64,000 bases of DNA from Rhodococcus pseudokoreensis (GTDB taxonomy: Bacteria > Actinomycetota > Actinomycetes > Mycobacteriales > Mycobacteriaceae), in NCBI RefSeq assembly GCF_017068395.1, contig NZ_CP070619.1, forward strand, positions 8,060,001 through 8,124,000. Reading direction: 5' to 3'. This document shows positions 42,494 to 51,976 of the stretch, in pieces. A program made the translations under genes and the position numbers. The number at the start of each line of letters is the position of its first letter. Positions within the stretch are counted from its first letter, which is position 1. The notes below the pieces were generated by a model that was given only the letters and a program-made list of their open reading frames with translations, ran no database searches and was not told the origin of the DNA.

Positions 42494-43462
42494 ATGAATG
42501 ACACACGCGCCGACCGACCTCTCGAGATTGCGGTCACGATCGATGACTTCGTCCTGTGGGACGGCGTTCCCATGCCGGACGACACGACTCCCACCGACAT
42601 CACGCGGTCCGTGGCGAAAACGCTTAACGACTACGGACTCGACGGGACCTACGGCTTCTCTCACACATACCGGCTCGAGAACGAGCCAGAGCAAATCGAG
42701 GCCTTCGAGGCGTGGGCCGAAGCAGGCCATCACCTGGGTAACCACACTCACCAGCACGCTCCACTGCGCTGGATGCCCGACGCGGCATTCCGACGCGATT
42801 TCGAGACGGCCGAGAAGTACATCGGTCATCTGATCGACGCCGCACCGTCGAAGTACTTCCGGTACCCCATGGACATGTCGTCAGGATCCGAACGACGTCG
42901 AGGGGAAGTCGAGAACTACCTCGCAGATCTCGGCTACCGCACCGCCCCGATCACCAGTTGGTTCAGTGATTTCGCGTTCATCATGCCGTACTTCCGCGCG
43001 ATGACCCTAGGCGACAAGGACGTGCAGAAGCAGGTACGCGACCTGCACGTGTCGACCGCGGTTGACATGCTCTACAAACACGCGGACACCGCGCACACCC
43101 TGTTCGGTGCCGACGCGCCCCTCATCTGGCTCGTCCACGGCACCACGATCTCTCGTGACACCCTTGCTCCGATCCTCGAGGCATTCCTCGAGCGTGGCGT
43201 GGAGTTTGTAACCCTCGATGAGGCGATGAAGCATCCGGTGAACTTCGGAAAGCCGCCGTGTAGTGAGAGCTTCACCAACCAGCTACAGAGATTCGCAATT
43301 GCTGCGGGCGTGCCGAAACCCGAACTCGACTTCGAGCGGCTAGCCGAGATCTTGAACCTCGCGCCCATTCGCGGACTCGACACGATGGCGACTTACGAAG
43401 ATCGCATGTTCAAGCCGTTGGCGAGGCGGGTGGGAGCTGACTACGACTGGGATTGGTCCTGA
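42494..43462 (+). CDS. polysaccharide deacetylase (NodB-fold) family protein
   Basis: This 322-residue NodB-fold hydrolase has the first motif IAVTIDDFVLWDG with the conserved double Asp (DD), the metal motif HLGNHTHQHAPL with two His, and FRYP in the third. The fold removes acyl groups from amino sugars or opens small rings in allantoinase-type members. The CE4 DD and H-x3-H residues are present. No signal peptide is visible, so it acts in the cytosol, unlike cell-wall deacetylases. As first gene before an acyl-CoA synthetase it probably cuts an amide or ring in the catabolic substrate (inference). Confidence 0.88.
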   Translation: MNDTRADRPLEIAVTIDDFVLWDGVPMPDDTTPTDITRSVAKTLNDYGLDGTYGFSHTYRLENEPEQIEAFEAWAEAGHHLGNHTHQHAPLRWMPDAAFRRDFETAEKYIGHLIDAAPSKYFRYPMDMSSGSERRRGEVENYLADLGYRTAPITSWFSDFAFIMPYFRAMTLGDKDVQKQVRDLHVSTAVDMLYKHADTAHTLFGADAPLIWLVHGTTISRDTLAPILEAFLERGVEFVTLDEAMKHPVNFGKPPCSESFTNQLQRFAIAAGVPKPELDFERLAEILNLAPIRGLDTMATYEDRMFKPLARRVGADYDWDWS

Positions 43463-43514
43463 GCTGGCAATCCGCATTCACAGCATCGCACCATCATCAT
43501 CTGAAAGCAGGATC

Positions 43515-45035
43515 ATGCTCAACCTGGCCACCATGCTTGCCGACACTGCTCGACGCACTCCCGACAGAACCGCTGTCATCGAAGGTGACCGAACCCTCAC
43601 CTTCGGTGAAATCGATGCGGCTGCGAACAGTGTCGCCCATTTTCTTCTCTCGCTGGGGTTGCGCCCCGGCGACCGCGTCGCCCTGACGATCGCGAATGTT
43701 GTCGAGTTTCCGATCGTCTACTTCGGCATCCTCAAGGCCGGTGGAGCGGTGGTTCCGCTCAACACGATGCTCAAGCGGGAGGAGGTTGCCTACCACCTCC
43801 GTGACTCGGGCGCGACGGCATACTTCTGTACCGTGCCGGGGCTCGGCGACGAGGCGTGGCACGGATTCCAGGACGTCGAATCCTGCGAGCATCTGGTCAC
43901 CCTTGGCTCCGCGTTGCTCGATGGGCCAGGCGTGGGAACAACCTTGGCTGACGCGTTGGCCGAACACCCCGCCGAAGACGTCTTGCAGGTGACCGAGGCA
44001 ACGGACACAGCGGTGGTCCTCTACACGAGCGGGACGACCGGCAGGCCGAAGGGGGCGGAGCTCACCCACGCCAACATGGTCCTCAATGCCGTCGGGCATA
44101 ACCAACTGCTCGACGCCCGAGCCGACGACGTACATCTGGTCACTCTTCCGCTCTTCCACTCGTTCGCACAGACCGTGCAGCTGAACGCCGGTTTCGCAAT
44201 GGGTGCCACCCTGGTCCTGCTGCCACGGTTCGACGCAGCCGAGGCTCTGGCGTTGATGACGCAGCACCGGGTGACGGTCTTCGCCGGTGTCCCGACGATG
44301 TACTGGGCCCTGCTCAACAAGTCTGCTGACGGAATAGACGCTCGCCTCGACGGTCTCCTGCGAATCGCGCTTTCCGGCGCAGCTGCCATGCCCGTCGATG
44401 TGCTGGAGCGGTTCAGGGATGTCTTCGGTGTCGGAATCCGGGAAGGCTACGGACTATCCGAAACCAGTCCGACCGTCACGTTCAACCCGCTTGACCTACC
44501 GAACCGGTCGGGATCGATCGGCACACCGATCTGGGGAGTGGAGGTGAAGCTCATCGACGATCACTGGACCGAGGTTCCCGTCGGTGAGCCAGGAGAACTC
44601 GCTGTACGTGGATACAACGTGATGAAGGGATACCTGGGGCGGCCCGAGGCGACAGAGGAAGTGATCCGCGACGGCTGGTTTCGCACGGGCGATATCGCCA
44701 CGCGAGACGAGGACGGCTACTACTTCATCGTCGATCGCGCCAAAGATTTGATCGTGAGGGGAGGCTTCAACGTCTACCCGCGCGAGCTCGAGGAGGTGAT
44801 CATCGGCCATCCAGAGGTCAGCCTCGTGGCCGTCGTCGGAATCCCCGACGAGCGAATCGGTGAGGAAGTGAAAGCCTTCGTCATCCGAGAACCCGGCTCG
44901 GAATTGAAGGAGGAAGACCTGATCGGCTGGTCACGGGAACGGTTGGCGGCTTACAAGTACCCGCGACTGGTGGAGTTCAGGGATAGTTTGCCGATGAACG
45001 CGACGGGAAAGCTCCTCAAGCGGGCTCTGCGATGA
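43515..45035 (+). CDS. acyl-CoA synthetase (AMP-forming)
   Basis: This 506-residue ligase has P-loop VVLYTSGTTGRPKGAELTHAN, the adenylate motif EGYGLSETSPTVTFNP, GDIATRDEDGYYFIVDRAKD, and the catalytic Lys near the end in NATGKLLKRALR. It activates a fatty or aromatic acid as its CoA ester. It lies 52 bases after the deacetylase gene and is followed by an AraC regulator, then SDR/FabG/MaoC genes in the same direction, forming a beta-oxidation-like cluster. Confidence 0.93.
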   Translation: MLNLATMLADTARRTPDRTAVIEGDRTLTFGEIDAAANSVAHFLLSLGLRPGDRVALTIANVVEFPIVYFGILKAGGAVVPLNTMLKREEVAYHLRDSGATAYFCTVPGLGDEAWHGFQDVESCEHLVTLGSALLDGPGVGTTLADALAEHPAEDVLQVTEATDTAVVLYTSGTTGRPKGAELTHANMVLNAVGHNQLLDARADDVHLVTLPLFHSFAQTVQLNAGFAMGATLVLLPRFDAAEALALMTQHRVTVFAGVPTMYWALLNKSADGIDARLDGLLRIALSGAAAMPVDVLERFRDVFGVGIREGYGLSETSPTVTFNPLDLPNRSGSIGTPIWGVEVKLIDDHWTEVPVGEPGELAVRGYNVMKGYLGRPEATEEVIRDGWFRTGDIATRDEDGYYFIVDRAKDLIVRGGFNVYPRELEEVIIGHPEVSLVAVVGIPDERIGEEVKAFVIREPGSELKEEDLIGWSRERLAAYKYPRLVEFRDSLPMNATGKLLKRALR

Positions 45036-45127
45036 TCAAGCCATTGGCGTGGGCGTCGCCGAGCGCTAGCGTCGACGGTGGCACGAGTCGCGATTTCGAC
45101 ATACCGGTGTGAGAAGGTGTTGCGAGG

Positions 45128-46075
45128 TTGTATTCCGTCGATACGTTACGCAGCAACGAGCACGACCAGCGCGAGCGCGGTGATTGGTGGCGCGATCAGG
45201 TCTCGTCGATCCACTGTCCGATGGCCTTCTCCCTTGCGGACAGCTACCAGGGAACCCTTCAGCATCAACACTCGGATACATACCAGCTCGTTCGCTGGTG
45301 GGGCGAAGCGGAAGTCCTCACCCGTACGGCAGCCGACATCCGTCGACATCCACATGGCGCCTACGAACTGCTCATACCGGTCCGGGGCGAATTGATCCTC
45401 GAGCAGGATCGGCAAGAAGCCACGATCACGCCGGCGGTCATGGCTCTCACATCGCTGGACACCGTGACTGATCTGCGCCATGGTGATGGCTTCTCCTCTG
45501 TGGCATTCGTGATGCCACGTGACCGGATTGAGGCACGGATGCCGACATTGTCGCAGGCAGGCGCCGTCCTCGATACAACATCTGGACTGGGACGCATCGT
45601 TGTCGACGTGGTCAGTAGTCTGCGCAGAGAGCGGCACGAGATCACCGGCAGTCAGTTCGACGCGATCGCCGACCGAATCGTGGATCTCGTGGCACTCGCC
45701 TACAACGCAGACACGGCCGCCCCCTCCATCGATGTTCAGGAAGGGTTGGTCATCGCCATCCGGCGCTTTGTTCGCGAGAATGCACACGACCCGAACCTCA
45801 CAGGTGCCGTGGTCGCGACGCGCCTCGGCTGGTCACTCCGGCACGTCCAGGCCCAATTGCAACGGATTGGGACAACACCGTCGGACCTCATCCGCGAGGA
45901 GCGTCTGGCGTTGGCCCGGCTGCGGCTTCAGGATGGTGGCTGGAGCCACCAGAGCGTGACTCAGGTGGCATACTCCTCAGGATTCGGCGATCTCAGCACC
46001 TTCAGCAATGCCTACCGGCGGGCCTTCGGTGAGCGCCCATCCGACACGCGATCCGCCGCCTCCGAAAATGGCTGA
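45128..46075 (+). CDS. AraC-family transcriptional regulator
   Basis: The protein is 315 residues from a TTG codon. An AraC-binding-like N-terminal domain (SYQGTLQHQHSDTYQLVRWW) is followed by two helix-turn-helix units at the C-terminus (NLTGAVVATRLGWSLRHVQA and YSSGFGDLSTFSNAYRRAFG). The TTG is weakly supported: GAGG is adjacent and AGAAGG lies 11 bases upstream. It probably controls the surrounding acyl-CoA cluster. Confidence 0.88.
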   Translation: MYSVDTLRSNEHDQRERGDWWRDQVSSIHCPMAFSLADSYQGTLQHQHSDTYQLVRWWGEAEVLTRTAADIRRHPHGAYELLIPVRGELILEQDRQEATITPAVMALTSLDTVTDLRHGDGFSSVAFVMPRDRIEARMPTLSQAGAVLDTTSGLGRIVVDVVSSLRRERHEITGSQFDAIADRIVDLVALAYNADTAAPSIDVQEGLVIAIRRFVRENAHDPNLTGAVVATRLGWSLRHVQAQLQRIGTTPSDLIREERLALARLRLQDGGWSHQSVTQVAYSSGFGDLSTFSNAYRRAFGERPSDTRSAASENG

Positions 46076-46202
46076 CTGGCGGGTCGGATCAGGCTTGACG
46101 ACCGGGCCTGCCCGCGGGTCCGCGCATGTCTGCTGCGCGCGATGCAAGCGAAGTGCGCTGCACCCCAAGAGATAACGTTAATCCGGTCCTAGCGTAGATA
46201 TT

Positions 46203-47039
46203 ATGAATAGTGCAACCACCTCCGAAGTGCGACCGGCGCCCGACCCCCTCTTCTCTGTCGCCGGGAGGACGGCCGTCGTAACCGGTGGCTCGCGAGGGAT
46301 CGGCGCCATGATCGCCCGAGGCCTGGTACTGGGCGGTGCCCACGTTGTCATTACCAGCCGAAAGGAAGAACAGTGCCGCGCGACGGCCGAAGCCATCGAT
46401 GCAGAGGCAGACGCTGCGGGAACGGCAGGACGCTGCACCCCCGTCGCCAGTGACCTGTCGTCGGCCGAAGGGGTGACTGGTCTTCTCGACTGGCTCGGCG
46501 AGCACCTGACAAGCATCGACATCCTAGTGAACAATGCCGGGGCCACCTGGGGTGCGCCACTTGAAGAGTTTCCCCTCATCGGTTGGACGAAGGTGCTCAA
46601 CACCAACCTTGTCGCCCCGTTCTACCTCATCACGGGAACGCTTCCGCTTCTGCGCAACGCGGCACGTCCCGACCGGCCCGCTCGTGTCATCAACATCGGC
46701 AGCGTGGATGCCTTGGCTACACCGAGCTGGGAGAACTACTCCTACAGTGCGAGCAAAGCCGGGCTGCACATGGTCACCCGCCATTTAGCCAAGCAACTGG
46801 CCTCCGACGGCATCACCGTCAACGCGATCGCCCCCGGCCCGATCTTGACGGAGATGCTCGGACACGTCGCGGCGGATCCAGAGGTCGAGGCGGAACTCCT
46901 CGAGCGCGTTCCGCTGGGCCGCTACGGACAAACCGAGGACCTGATCGGCACGATCCGGTTCCTGGCCTCCCGTGCCGGCTCTTATCTGACCGGCACCATC
47001 ATTCCACTCGACGGCGGGATCTCCGGCTGCGCCGGCTGA
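46203..47039 (+). CDS. short-chain dehydrogenase/reductase
   Basis: This 278-residue SDR has TGGSRGIG, NNAGATWG, a catalytic Ser in NIGSVDALATP, and Tyr-x3-Lys in YSYSASKAG. The N-terminal 20 residues (NSATTSEVRPAPDPLF) are an extension to the usual SDR start. It is probably an alcohol or 3-hydroxyacyl dehydrogenase in the cluster. A 214-base gap separates it from the next SDR and contains no gene. Confidence 0.92.
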   Translation: MNSATTSEVRPAPDPLFSVAGRTAVVTGGSRGIGAMIARGLVLGGAHVVITSRKEEQCRATAEAIDAEADAAGTAGRCTPVASDLSSAEGVTGLLDWLGEHLTSIDILVNNAGATWGAPLEEFPLIGWTKVLNTNLVAPFYLITGTLPLLRNAARPDRPARVINIGSVDALATPSWENYSYSASKAGLHMVTRHLAKQLASDGITVNAIAPGPILTEMLGHVAADPEVEAELLERVPLGRYGQTEDLIGTIRFLASRAGSYLTGTIIPLDGGISGCAG

Positions 47040-47253
47040 ACGTTCGCCTCCACCTTCTTTCACGCCCAACAAGCCCCGATTCGAGGAACCCCGCGAACTC
47101 GGCGTCGAACGAGCAGCGATTGCAGACACACGACACGCAATTCGGACTCGAAACAACATGCTTAGCTGGGGGATTAGGGCATGGCCCCCATCCTCGAACG
47201 GCTCTCCTGAGCTGAAGTCACATCGATCCAATCCCTGAGAGGAACCTCATCTC

Positions 47254-48027
47254 GTGAGCGCATCACCTCATCCCGAACACCGTCGTACCGCAATCGTCAC
47301 CGGCGCCGCACGGGGAATCGGCGCCGCCGTCGCACAGCGGCTCGCAGCAGACGGCCACGCCGTCGCCGTCGTCGACCTCGACGAGGCCGCCGGCCAGAAC
47401 GTGGTCGACACGATCACCCGGGCCGGAGGCACCGCACTTGCCGTCGGCGCAGACATCTCCAACGGAACCTCTGTCGAGAGAGCAGTGGATAAGATCACAA
47501 CCGAGCTTGGAGCACCGGTCGTTCTGATCAACAACGCCGGCGTCACCCGCGACAATCTTCTATTCAAAATGTCGGCCGCCGACTGGGATACCGTCATGAA
47601 CGTCCACTTACGTGGCTCGTTCCTGATGACGCGCGAAGTCCAGGGGAACATGACCGAGGCCGGTTTCGGACGAATCATCAACCTCTCGAGCGTGTCAGCG
47701 CTCGGCAACCGCGGACAAGCCAACTACGCCGCGGCCAAAGCCGGGCTGCAAGGTTTCACCAAGACTCTCGCCCTGGAACTCGGCAGATTCGGTGTTACCG
47801 CCAACGCCGTCGCTCCCGGTTTCATCGAGACCGAGATGACAGCCGCGACAGCAGCGCGAATGGGAATGAACTTCGACGAACTCAAAAGGAAGGCGGCCGC
47901 TGACATCCCCGTCGCCCGCGTCGGGGTCCCCGAAGACATCGCACACGCGATCTCATTCTTTGCGAGTGAAGGAGCCGGTTTCATCTCCGGACAGGTTATC
48001 TACGTCGCCGGAGGACCCAAGGTATGA
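47254..48027 (+). CDS. 3-oxoacyl reductase (FabG-like SDR)
   Basis: This 257-residue protein has TGAARGIG at residues 16-23, NNAGVTRDN, and Ser145-Tyr158-Lys162 in INLSSVSALGNRGQANYAAA, the FabG pattern. The start is GTG with GAGAGGAA upstream. It overlaps the MaoC-type hydratase gene by 4 bases, so the two are translationally coupled and may interconvert 3-oxo, 3-hydroxy and enoyl-CoA intermediates. Confidence 0.94.
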   Translation: MSASPHPEHRRTAIVTGAARGIGAAVAQRLAADGHAVAVVDLDEAAGQNVVDTITRAGGTALAVGADISNGTSVERAVDKITTELGAPVVLINNAGVTRDNLLFKMSAADWDTVMNVHLRGSFLMTREVQGNMTEAGFGRIINLSSVSALGNRGQANYAAAKAGLQGFTKTLALELGRFGVTANAVAPGFIETEMTAATAARMGMNFDELKRKAAADIPVARVGVPEDIAHAISFFASEGAGFISGQVIYVAGGPKV

Positions 48028-48479
48028 AGACAATCAACGGAATCGACGAACTGCACGCGGTGGCGAACACCCGGATCGGCTACTCGTCATGGCACACCCT
48101 CACCCAGGAGAAGATCGACGCGTTCGCTGACGCGACGGGTGACCACCAGTGGATTCACGTCGATCCCTCGCGGGCTGCTGACGGACCGTTCCGCGCCACC
48201 ATCGCCCACGGACATCTGCTGACTTCGATGATCCCGATGCTTGTATGGGAGGTCTACGCCGTCAACGGCGTCCGAATGGGAATCAATTACGGGTCGAACA
48301 AGGTTCGATTCCCAGCACCCGTCCCCGTCGGCTCACGGATTCGGGCAGCGGTTGTCATAGCAAACGTTGACACCGTTCCCTCGGGCGTCCAAGTTGTCAC
48401 GGCCGTCACGATCGAACGAGAGAATGCCGACAAGCCGGTCTGTATTGCCGAGATTGTCAGCATCTACGTTCCGAATTAG
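48024..48479 (+). CDS. MaoC-family enoyl-CoA hydratase
   Basis: This 151-residue single hot-dog domain has the hydratase-2 motif with Asp40 and His45 in TGDHQWIHVDPSRA, and HGHLLTSMIPMLVWE. It hydrates trans-2-enoyl-CoA to (R)-3-hydroxyacyl-CoA. It is coupled to FabG by the 4-base overlap and ends the cluster; no terminator hairpin is clear after it. Confidence 0.93.
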   Translation: MKTINGIDELHAVANTRIGYSSWHTLTQEKIDAFADATGDHQWIHVDPSRAADGPFRATIAHGHLLTSMIPMLVWEVYAVNGVRMGINYGSNKVRFPAPVPVGSRIRAAVVIANVDTVPSGVQVVTAVTIERENADKPVCIAEIVSIYVPN

Positions 48480-48667
48480 CGCGCAAACGTGGCAATCGTT
48501 CACGATGTGCCGGGCGCCGGGTCTTCGCCGCCATCGACGTGGTGACCGCCGGTCCCTGCCCCGCTCGTCCGGACCGGGATGGACTTCCCCAGCGTGAACT
48601 CTGCGGGCGATCCACGGTTCGCCCACAATCGAGCTGTGGTGTAGCGGTCTTTGGGTAGCCTGCTCCC

Positions 48668-49087
48668 ATGTCGCAGCCTCCTCCTTTCAGTCCCACGGTC
48701 ACGCTGCTCACGGTGGGCCGGGTTTGGGAGGCCGCGTTCGCCGGGGGCTTGAAGCCGCTCGGGTTGACCGCCCGCAAGTACGGGTTGTTGGGGCACATTC
48801 GCGGAATGCCGGGCATCTCGTTCAGCGAACTCGCTCGGCGCTCCCGCATCACCGTGCAGAGCGCCCACGCGGCGGTCGCGGCCTTGGTCGAGTCCGGGTT
48901 GGTCGACGACGGGACCGCGCACGCCGGAGCCGCCTCGACCCTGCGGGTCACAGCGGAGGGTGAATCACTGCTGGCTCGGGCGGCAGAGGTGGTGGCGCGC
49001 CTCGACGCGGAGTTCGCCGCGCAGCATCCGGAGCTGACCGAGGCGTTGCGGGTGCACATGACGCGGGTGATGTCGGCCACGGACTGA
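48668..49087 (+). CDS. MarR-family transcriptional regulator
   Basis: This 139-residue winged helix protein carries LTARKYGLLGHIRGMPGISF, SELARRSRITVQSAHAAVAA (recognition helix) and a wing in DGTAHAGAASTLRVTAEGES. It is followed 34 bases later by a small membrane protein gene in the same direction, probably its target. Confidence 0.9.
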   Translation: MSQPPPFSPTVTLLTVGRVWEAAFAGGLKPLGLTARKYGLLGHIRGMPGISFSELARRSRITVQSAHAAVAALVESGLVDDGTAHAGAASTLRVTAEGESLLARAAEVVARLDAEFAAQHPELTEALRVHMTRVMSATD

Positions 49088-49121
49088 CCCCACGCGCCAA
49101 CCTTCAGTTAGGCTGAAGGTT

Positions 49122-49577
49122 ATGGAATCGTTGCTTCTCTCCCTCCATGTCGTGGCGGGAATCCTCTTCGTGGGTCCGGTCGCGGTGGCCACGAGTCTGT
49201 TTTCCCGGTACACACCGGTGACTGCCACGGTGGACGGTGCGCAGCGGGTCGAGCGGAGCATCGACACCGCCCGGGTGCTGCACCGGATCACCTGTACCTA
49301 CGGCGTCCTGGCGTTCGCGGTCCCGGTCGTTGGCCTCGTCCTCGCTTCCGTGCAAGGCCGCGCGAGTGAGGTCTGGGTCGTGGTCGCGATGGTGCTCACC
49401 GCTCTTGCAGGGGGACTGCTCGCTCTGCAGATCGCGCCGCTCCAACAACAGGCACTCACCGCAGCCGACGACGGCGCGCAACTCCGGCGCCTTCGCATCG
49501 TGACCGGCCTGTTCAACTTGCTGTGGGTGCTCGTGGTGGTGCTGATGATCGTGCGTCCCGGATCGAGTTACGTATAA
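49122..49577 (+). CDS. small four-helix membrane protein (DUF2269-like)
   Basis: This 151-residue protein has four hydrophobic segments, starting ESLLLSLHVVAGILFVGPVA, then TYGVLAFAVPVVGLVLASVQ, VVAMVLTALAGGLLALQIAP and LFNLLWVLVVVLMIV. The pattern matches the DUF2269/PF10027-type integral membrane proteins of actinobacteria, function unknown. It follows the MarR gene and may be regulated by it. Confidence 0.8.
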   Translation: MESLLLSLHVVAGILFVGPVAVATSLFSRYTPVTATVDGAQRVERSIDTARVLHRITCTYGVLAFAVPVVGLVLASVQGRASEVWVVVAMVLTALAGGLLALQIAPLQQQALTAADDGAQLRRLRIVTGLFNLLWVLVVVLMIVRPGSSYV

Positions 49578-49937
49578 CCGGGGTGCTGGGTACCCTGGCC
49601 GATGCTCTCGGTGCCGGCCGCCGATCCATACCCGAATTACACTACTTCTCCTCGGGTATCTCCGTCGGTCATGTGTCACTCCAGCCGGCGCGGTCATCGC
49701 TCGCGAAGGCCTGAATCGGGTAGCCGTGGATCCGGAAACAACACGGAGACGGGGATGTCGATTGCAGTTCGTGCTGAGCCACGAACGCGCAGGCCGGACT
49801 TGCGGTGCGTAAGGACACTTGCAGCTGAACGCCTACAGGAACTTCTAGCCAGTGCACCGAATATTCGACGTCGTGTTCGTCGAAAGGTCGGACGTATGAT
49901 CGACGGACCGCCGGAGCGCCTACGCGGAAGGACGGGC

Positions 49938-50021
49938 ATGGACAATTGGTGGCTGTACTACAGTCCGTTTCCTCAACCTGTCCGAGAATGGTTGTGGCTG
50001 ATTGTGCAGCAGCTGTGGTAG
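49938..50021 (+). CDS. possible 27-residue Trp-rich peptide
   Basis: An ATG with GGAAGGA 7 bases upstream opens a 27-codon frame, DNWWLYYSPFPQPVREWLWL then IVQQLW, with five Trp residues. It is convergent with the protease gene, 15 bases away. The good ribosome site is the main evidence; the frame also continues upstream without a clear gene. The surrounding 459 bases (49578-50036) contain nothing else I can support. Confidence 0.3.
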   Translation: MDNWWLYYSPFPQPVREWLWLIVQQLW

Positions 50022-50036
50022 TCCGTGGGATGTGGG

Positions 50037-50732
50037 TCAATTGTTGGTGACGACGAAGCCCTTGCCGATTGGGTTGGGTTGGGCGCTGATGCCGTCGAGG
50101 ACGGCAGCGAATTTGATGTACTCGAACGCGAAGAGCACAGGGTCGAATCCGCGGACCATGCCCACGATTTCGGTGTTGTTCTGAAGTACGGGACCACCGG
50201 AGTCACCACCGCCTGATTGGGCGTTGCTGTAGAAGCGTGTCGTGTTCTGCGAAGTGATCGACCCACAATGAATTCCGGTACCGGCCCCGTCCTTGCAATG
50301 GGGACCGACCGGATCGGAGGCGCCGATCCCGTCGACCCGGGCACTGGGACCATCCGATGTGAGTACCGCGTCAGCGTTGAGGCGGATGACCACCCAGTCG
50401 ACACCGGTCCCGCCGCCGGGACTGCGGTACGCGATGTTCCCGATGTGTTCGCGCGGTCCGGTCGGAGTGTAGCGGTAGACGGGCGCACCGTCGGGTGCGT
50501 CATCGACACAGTGGGCGGCGGAGATGCCGATCTTGTTGCCGAGCGAGTCGGAACCGACGACGCCCATCGTGCAGAACTCGATGACGCCGGGTGGGTGCGG
50601 CACCGGGTTCAGGTCGTCGGTCCAGGGAATGCCGTTGGAGACGACACCGGTGGCTGATGCCGCCGGCGTGTTGATCAGGAATGCGCCGAGGGTGGCTGTG
50701 AGACACGCAAGAAACCCGTATAGCCTTCTCAA
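50037..50732 (-). CDS. secreted trypsin-like (S1) serine protease
   Basis: This 231-residue protein starts at a TTG with AAGAAGAGAG upstream. A signal peptide (RRLYGFLACLTATLGAFLIN, cut after ASA near residue 27) precedes an S1 domain with His74 in SAAHCV, Asp112 in GVDWVVI and Ser178 in GGGDSGGP. Two Cys pairs suggest disulfides. It is short for the family and has no propeptide longer than about 15 residues. It is exported, and its role is unknown. The long upstream open frame is not part of the gene. Confidence 0.85.
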   Translation of the reverse strand: MRRLYGFLACLTATLGAFLINTPAASATGVVSNGIPWTDDLNPVPHPPGVIEFCTMGVVGSDSLGNKIGISAAHCVDDAPDGAPVYRYTPTGPREHIGNIAYRSPGGGTGVDWVVIRLNADAVLTSDGPSARVDGIGASDPVGPHCKDGAGTGIHCGSITSQNTTRFYSNAQSGGGDSGGPVLQNNTEIVGMVRGFDPVLFAFEYIKFAAVLDGISAQPNPIGKGFVVTNN

Positions 50733-51735
50733 TTGAAATTCTCTCTTCTTGGCGGCCTCGATGGACTGTCTCGAGGCCGTTCTTCGTGGTGGCGGGCTGG
50801 GCTCGATGTGACGATTTCTCCACGGCTGACTGTCGGGAGCCGCCAAGCAGCGGAACCTTGTCTGCCGGTCGCCAATCATCCGGTCACAGCGGATGCAGAT
50901 CGTGCCCCGGGCACCCTGGGTGAGGGAGCTTCGCTCAGTTCGGTTCTGCGGCACGACGAGCACGTGGATGCGTCGAGGGCGAGCGTCGTGTGGGACTGAT
51001 CGGGGTGGCGGATGGTGCAGACGCCGCGTGCGACGAGGGGGGAGCGGTGGAGCAGATCGTGCATTGGGGGCCTCGACTTGCAGGGTTCGGGAGTTGTTCG
51101 ACTCCCACACTCCTCGCGAGATGTCCATCCGGCGACGGTAGAACGACCGCTGGACATACCTATTTCGTGCCCGGGCTGTCCGTAGGGTGGGATCCGCACG
51201 GTGAAGGTCGTGGATGTGACCACCGAATTCGACTGTGCCGGTAGTCAATGCCGTGTCCGGGCGGCGCCGATGTCGGGCGTGAACGCGGAAGTAGACGAAC
51301 GAGACCGGGGGGCGGGGTGACTCGCTTCGAGGGGAGAGTGCATCAACGATCTTCGTGAGCCGGAGCACGGAAGTCCAGGGAGTGTGATCCATGCCACTGC
51401 ACTATTTTCACACGTTCCGAATTACCGACTGGTAAGTGCGATTTCAAGTCCTCGTGTGCCGGGTGCGATCCGGTTGAGGTTGCTCGGGCGCGAGCCTGCG
51501 ACAGGGGTGTGTGTCCGATTGGTCTGTGCTGCAGCGTGTCTGAGTACGTGCGACGGAGTGCGTACGCCAGCAATGTGACGTAAGACACAGCTGAATTTAC
51601 GGGGGAGGCCTGGCGCTCGGGGATGTTTGGTTGCAACTCTTAGCCGAGACCCAAGCCTCCATAACCAGATACGGGTATGGGTGTGGGTATTTCGGCCAAT
51701 GTGCAGGTGTCGAAGTCGGTCCAAGGTAGCTGGTA
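50733..51735. other. about 1-kb intergenic region, no gene identified
   Basis: Several overlapping frames are open on both strands, but none shows a ribosome site, a recognisable domain or consistent codon use. The part next to 50732 must contain the protease promoter. I see no repeats or clear hairpins apart from the element at 51736. Confidence 0.5.
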
Positions 51736-51756
51736 TGCCACGTCATCGACGTGGCA
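51736..51756. promoter_or_regulatory. perfect inverted repeat upstream of small membrane protein
   Basis: TGCCACGT-CATCG-ACGTGGCA, 8-base perfect arms, lies 34 bases before the start of the small membrane protein at 51791. It could be an operator or a 5' mRNA stem. Confidence 0.5.
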
Positions 51757-51790
51757 ACCGAGAATATCTGCACGTGAGAGAAGAGTTGTC

Positions 51791-51931
51791 ATGGCACCGA
51801 TCACCGAGAATCTGGGCACCAATCTGCTGAATACATTGCGGGTCAGTGTGGTTGGCACTGTTCTGTACGCCGGGCTCATCATGGGTGTGGTCGTGGTGGC
51901 GGTGTGGAAGTTCCCGATGCCCGGCGTGTAG
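51791..51931 (+). CDS. small single-span membrane protein, paralogue of 23835
   Basis: This 46-residue protein starts at an ATG preceded by GAGAGAAGAG. It has one hydrophobic helix (VVGTVLYAGLIMGVVVVAVW) ending in FPMPGV and a stop. It aligns with the 58-residue protein at 23835 (LLxTxRxSVxG, AGLxMG, FPxPGV). It is followed 45 bases later by another small membrane protein, suggesting a two-peptide unit. Function unknown. Confidence 0.65.
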   Translation: MAPITENLGTNLLNTLRVSVVGTVLYAGLIMGVVVVAVWKFPMPGV

Positions 51932-51976
51932 GCGTGGCGCCCATGACCGGCTCCTGTTGGTGTGGAAGGAACGACA

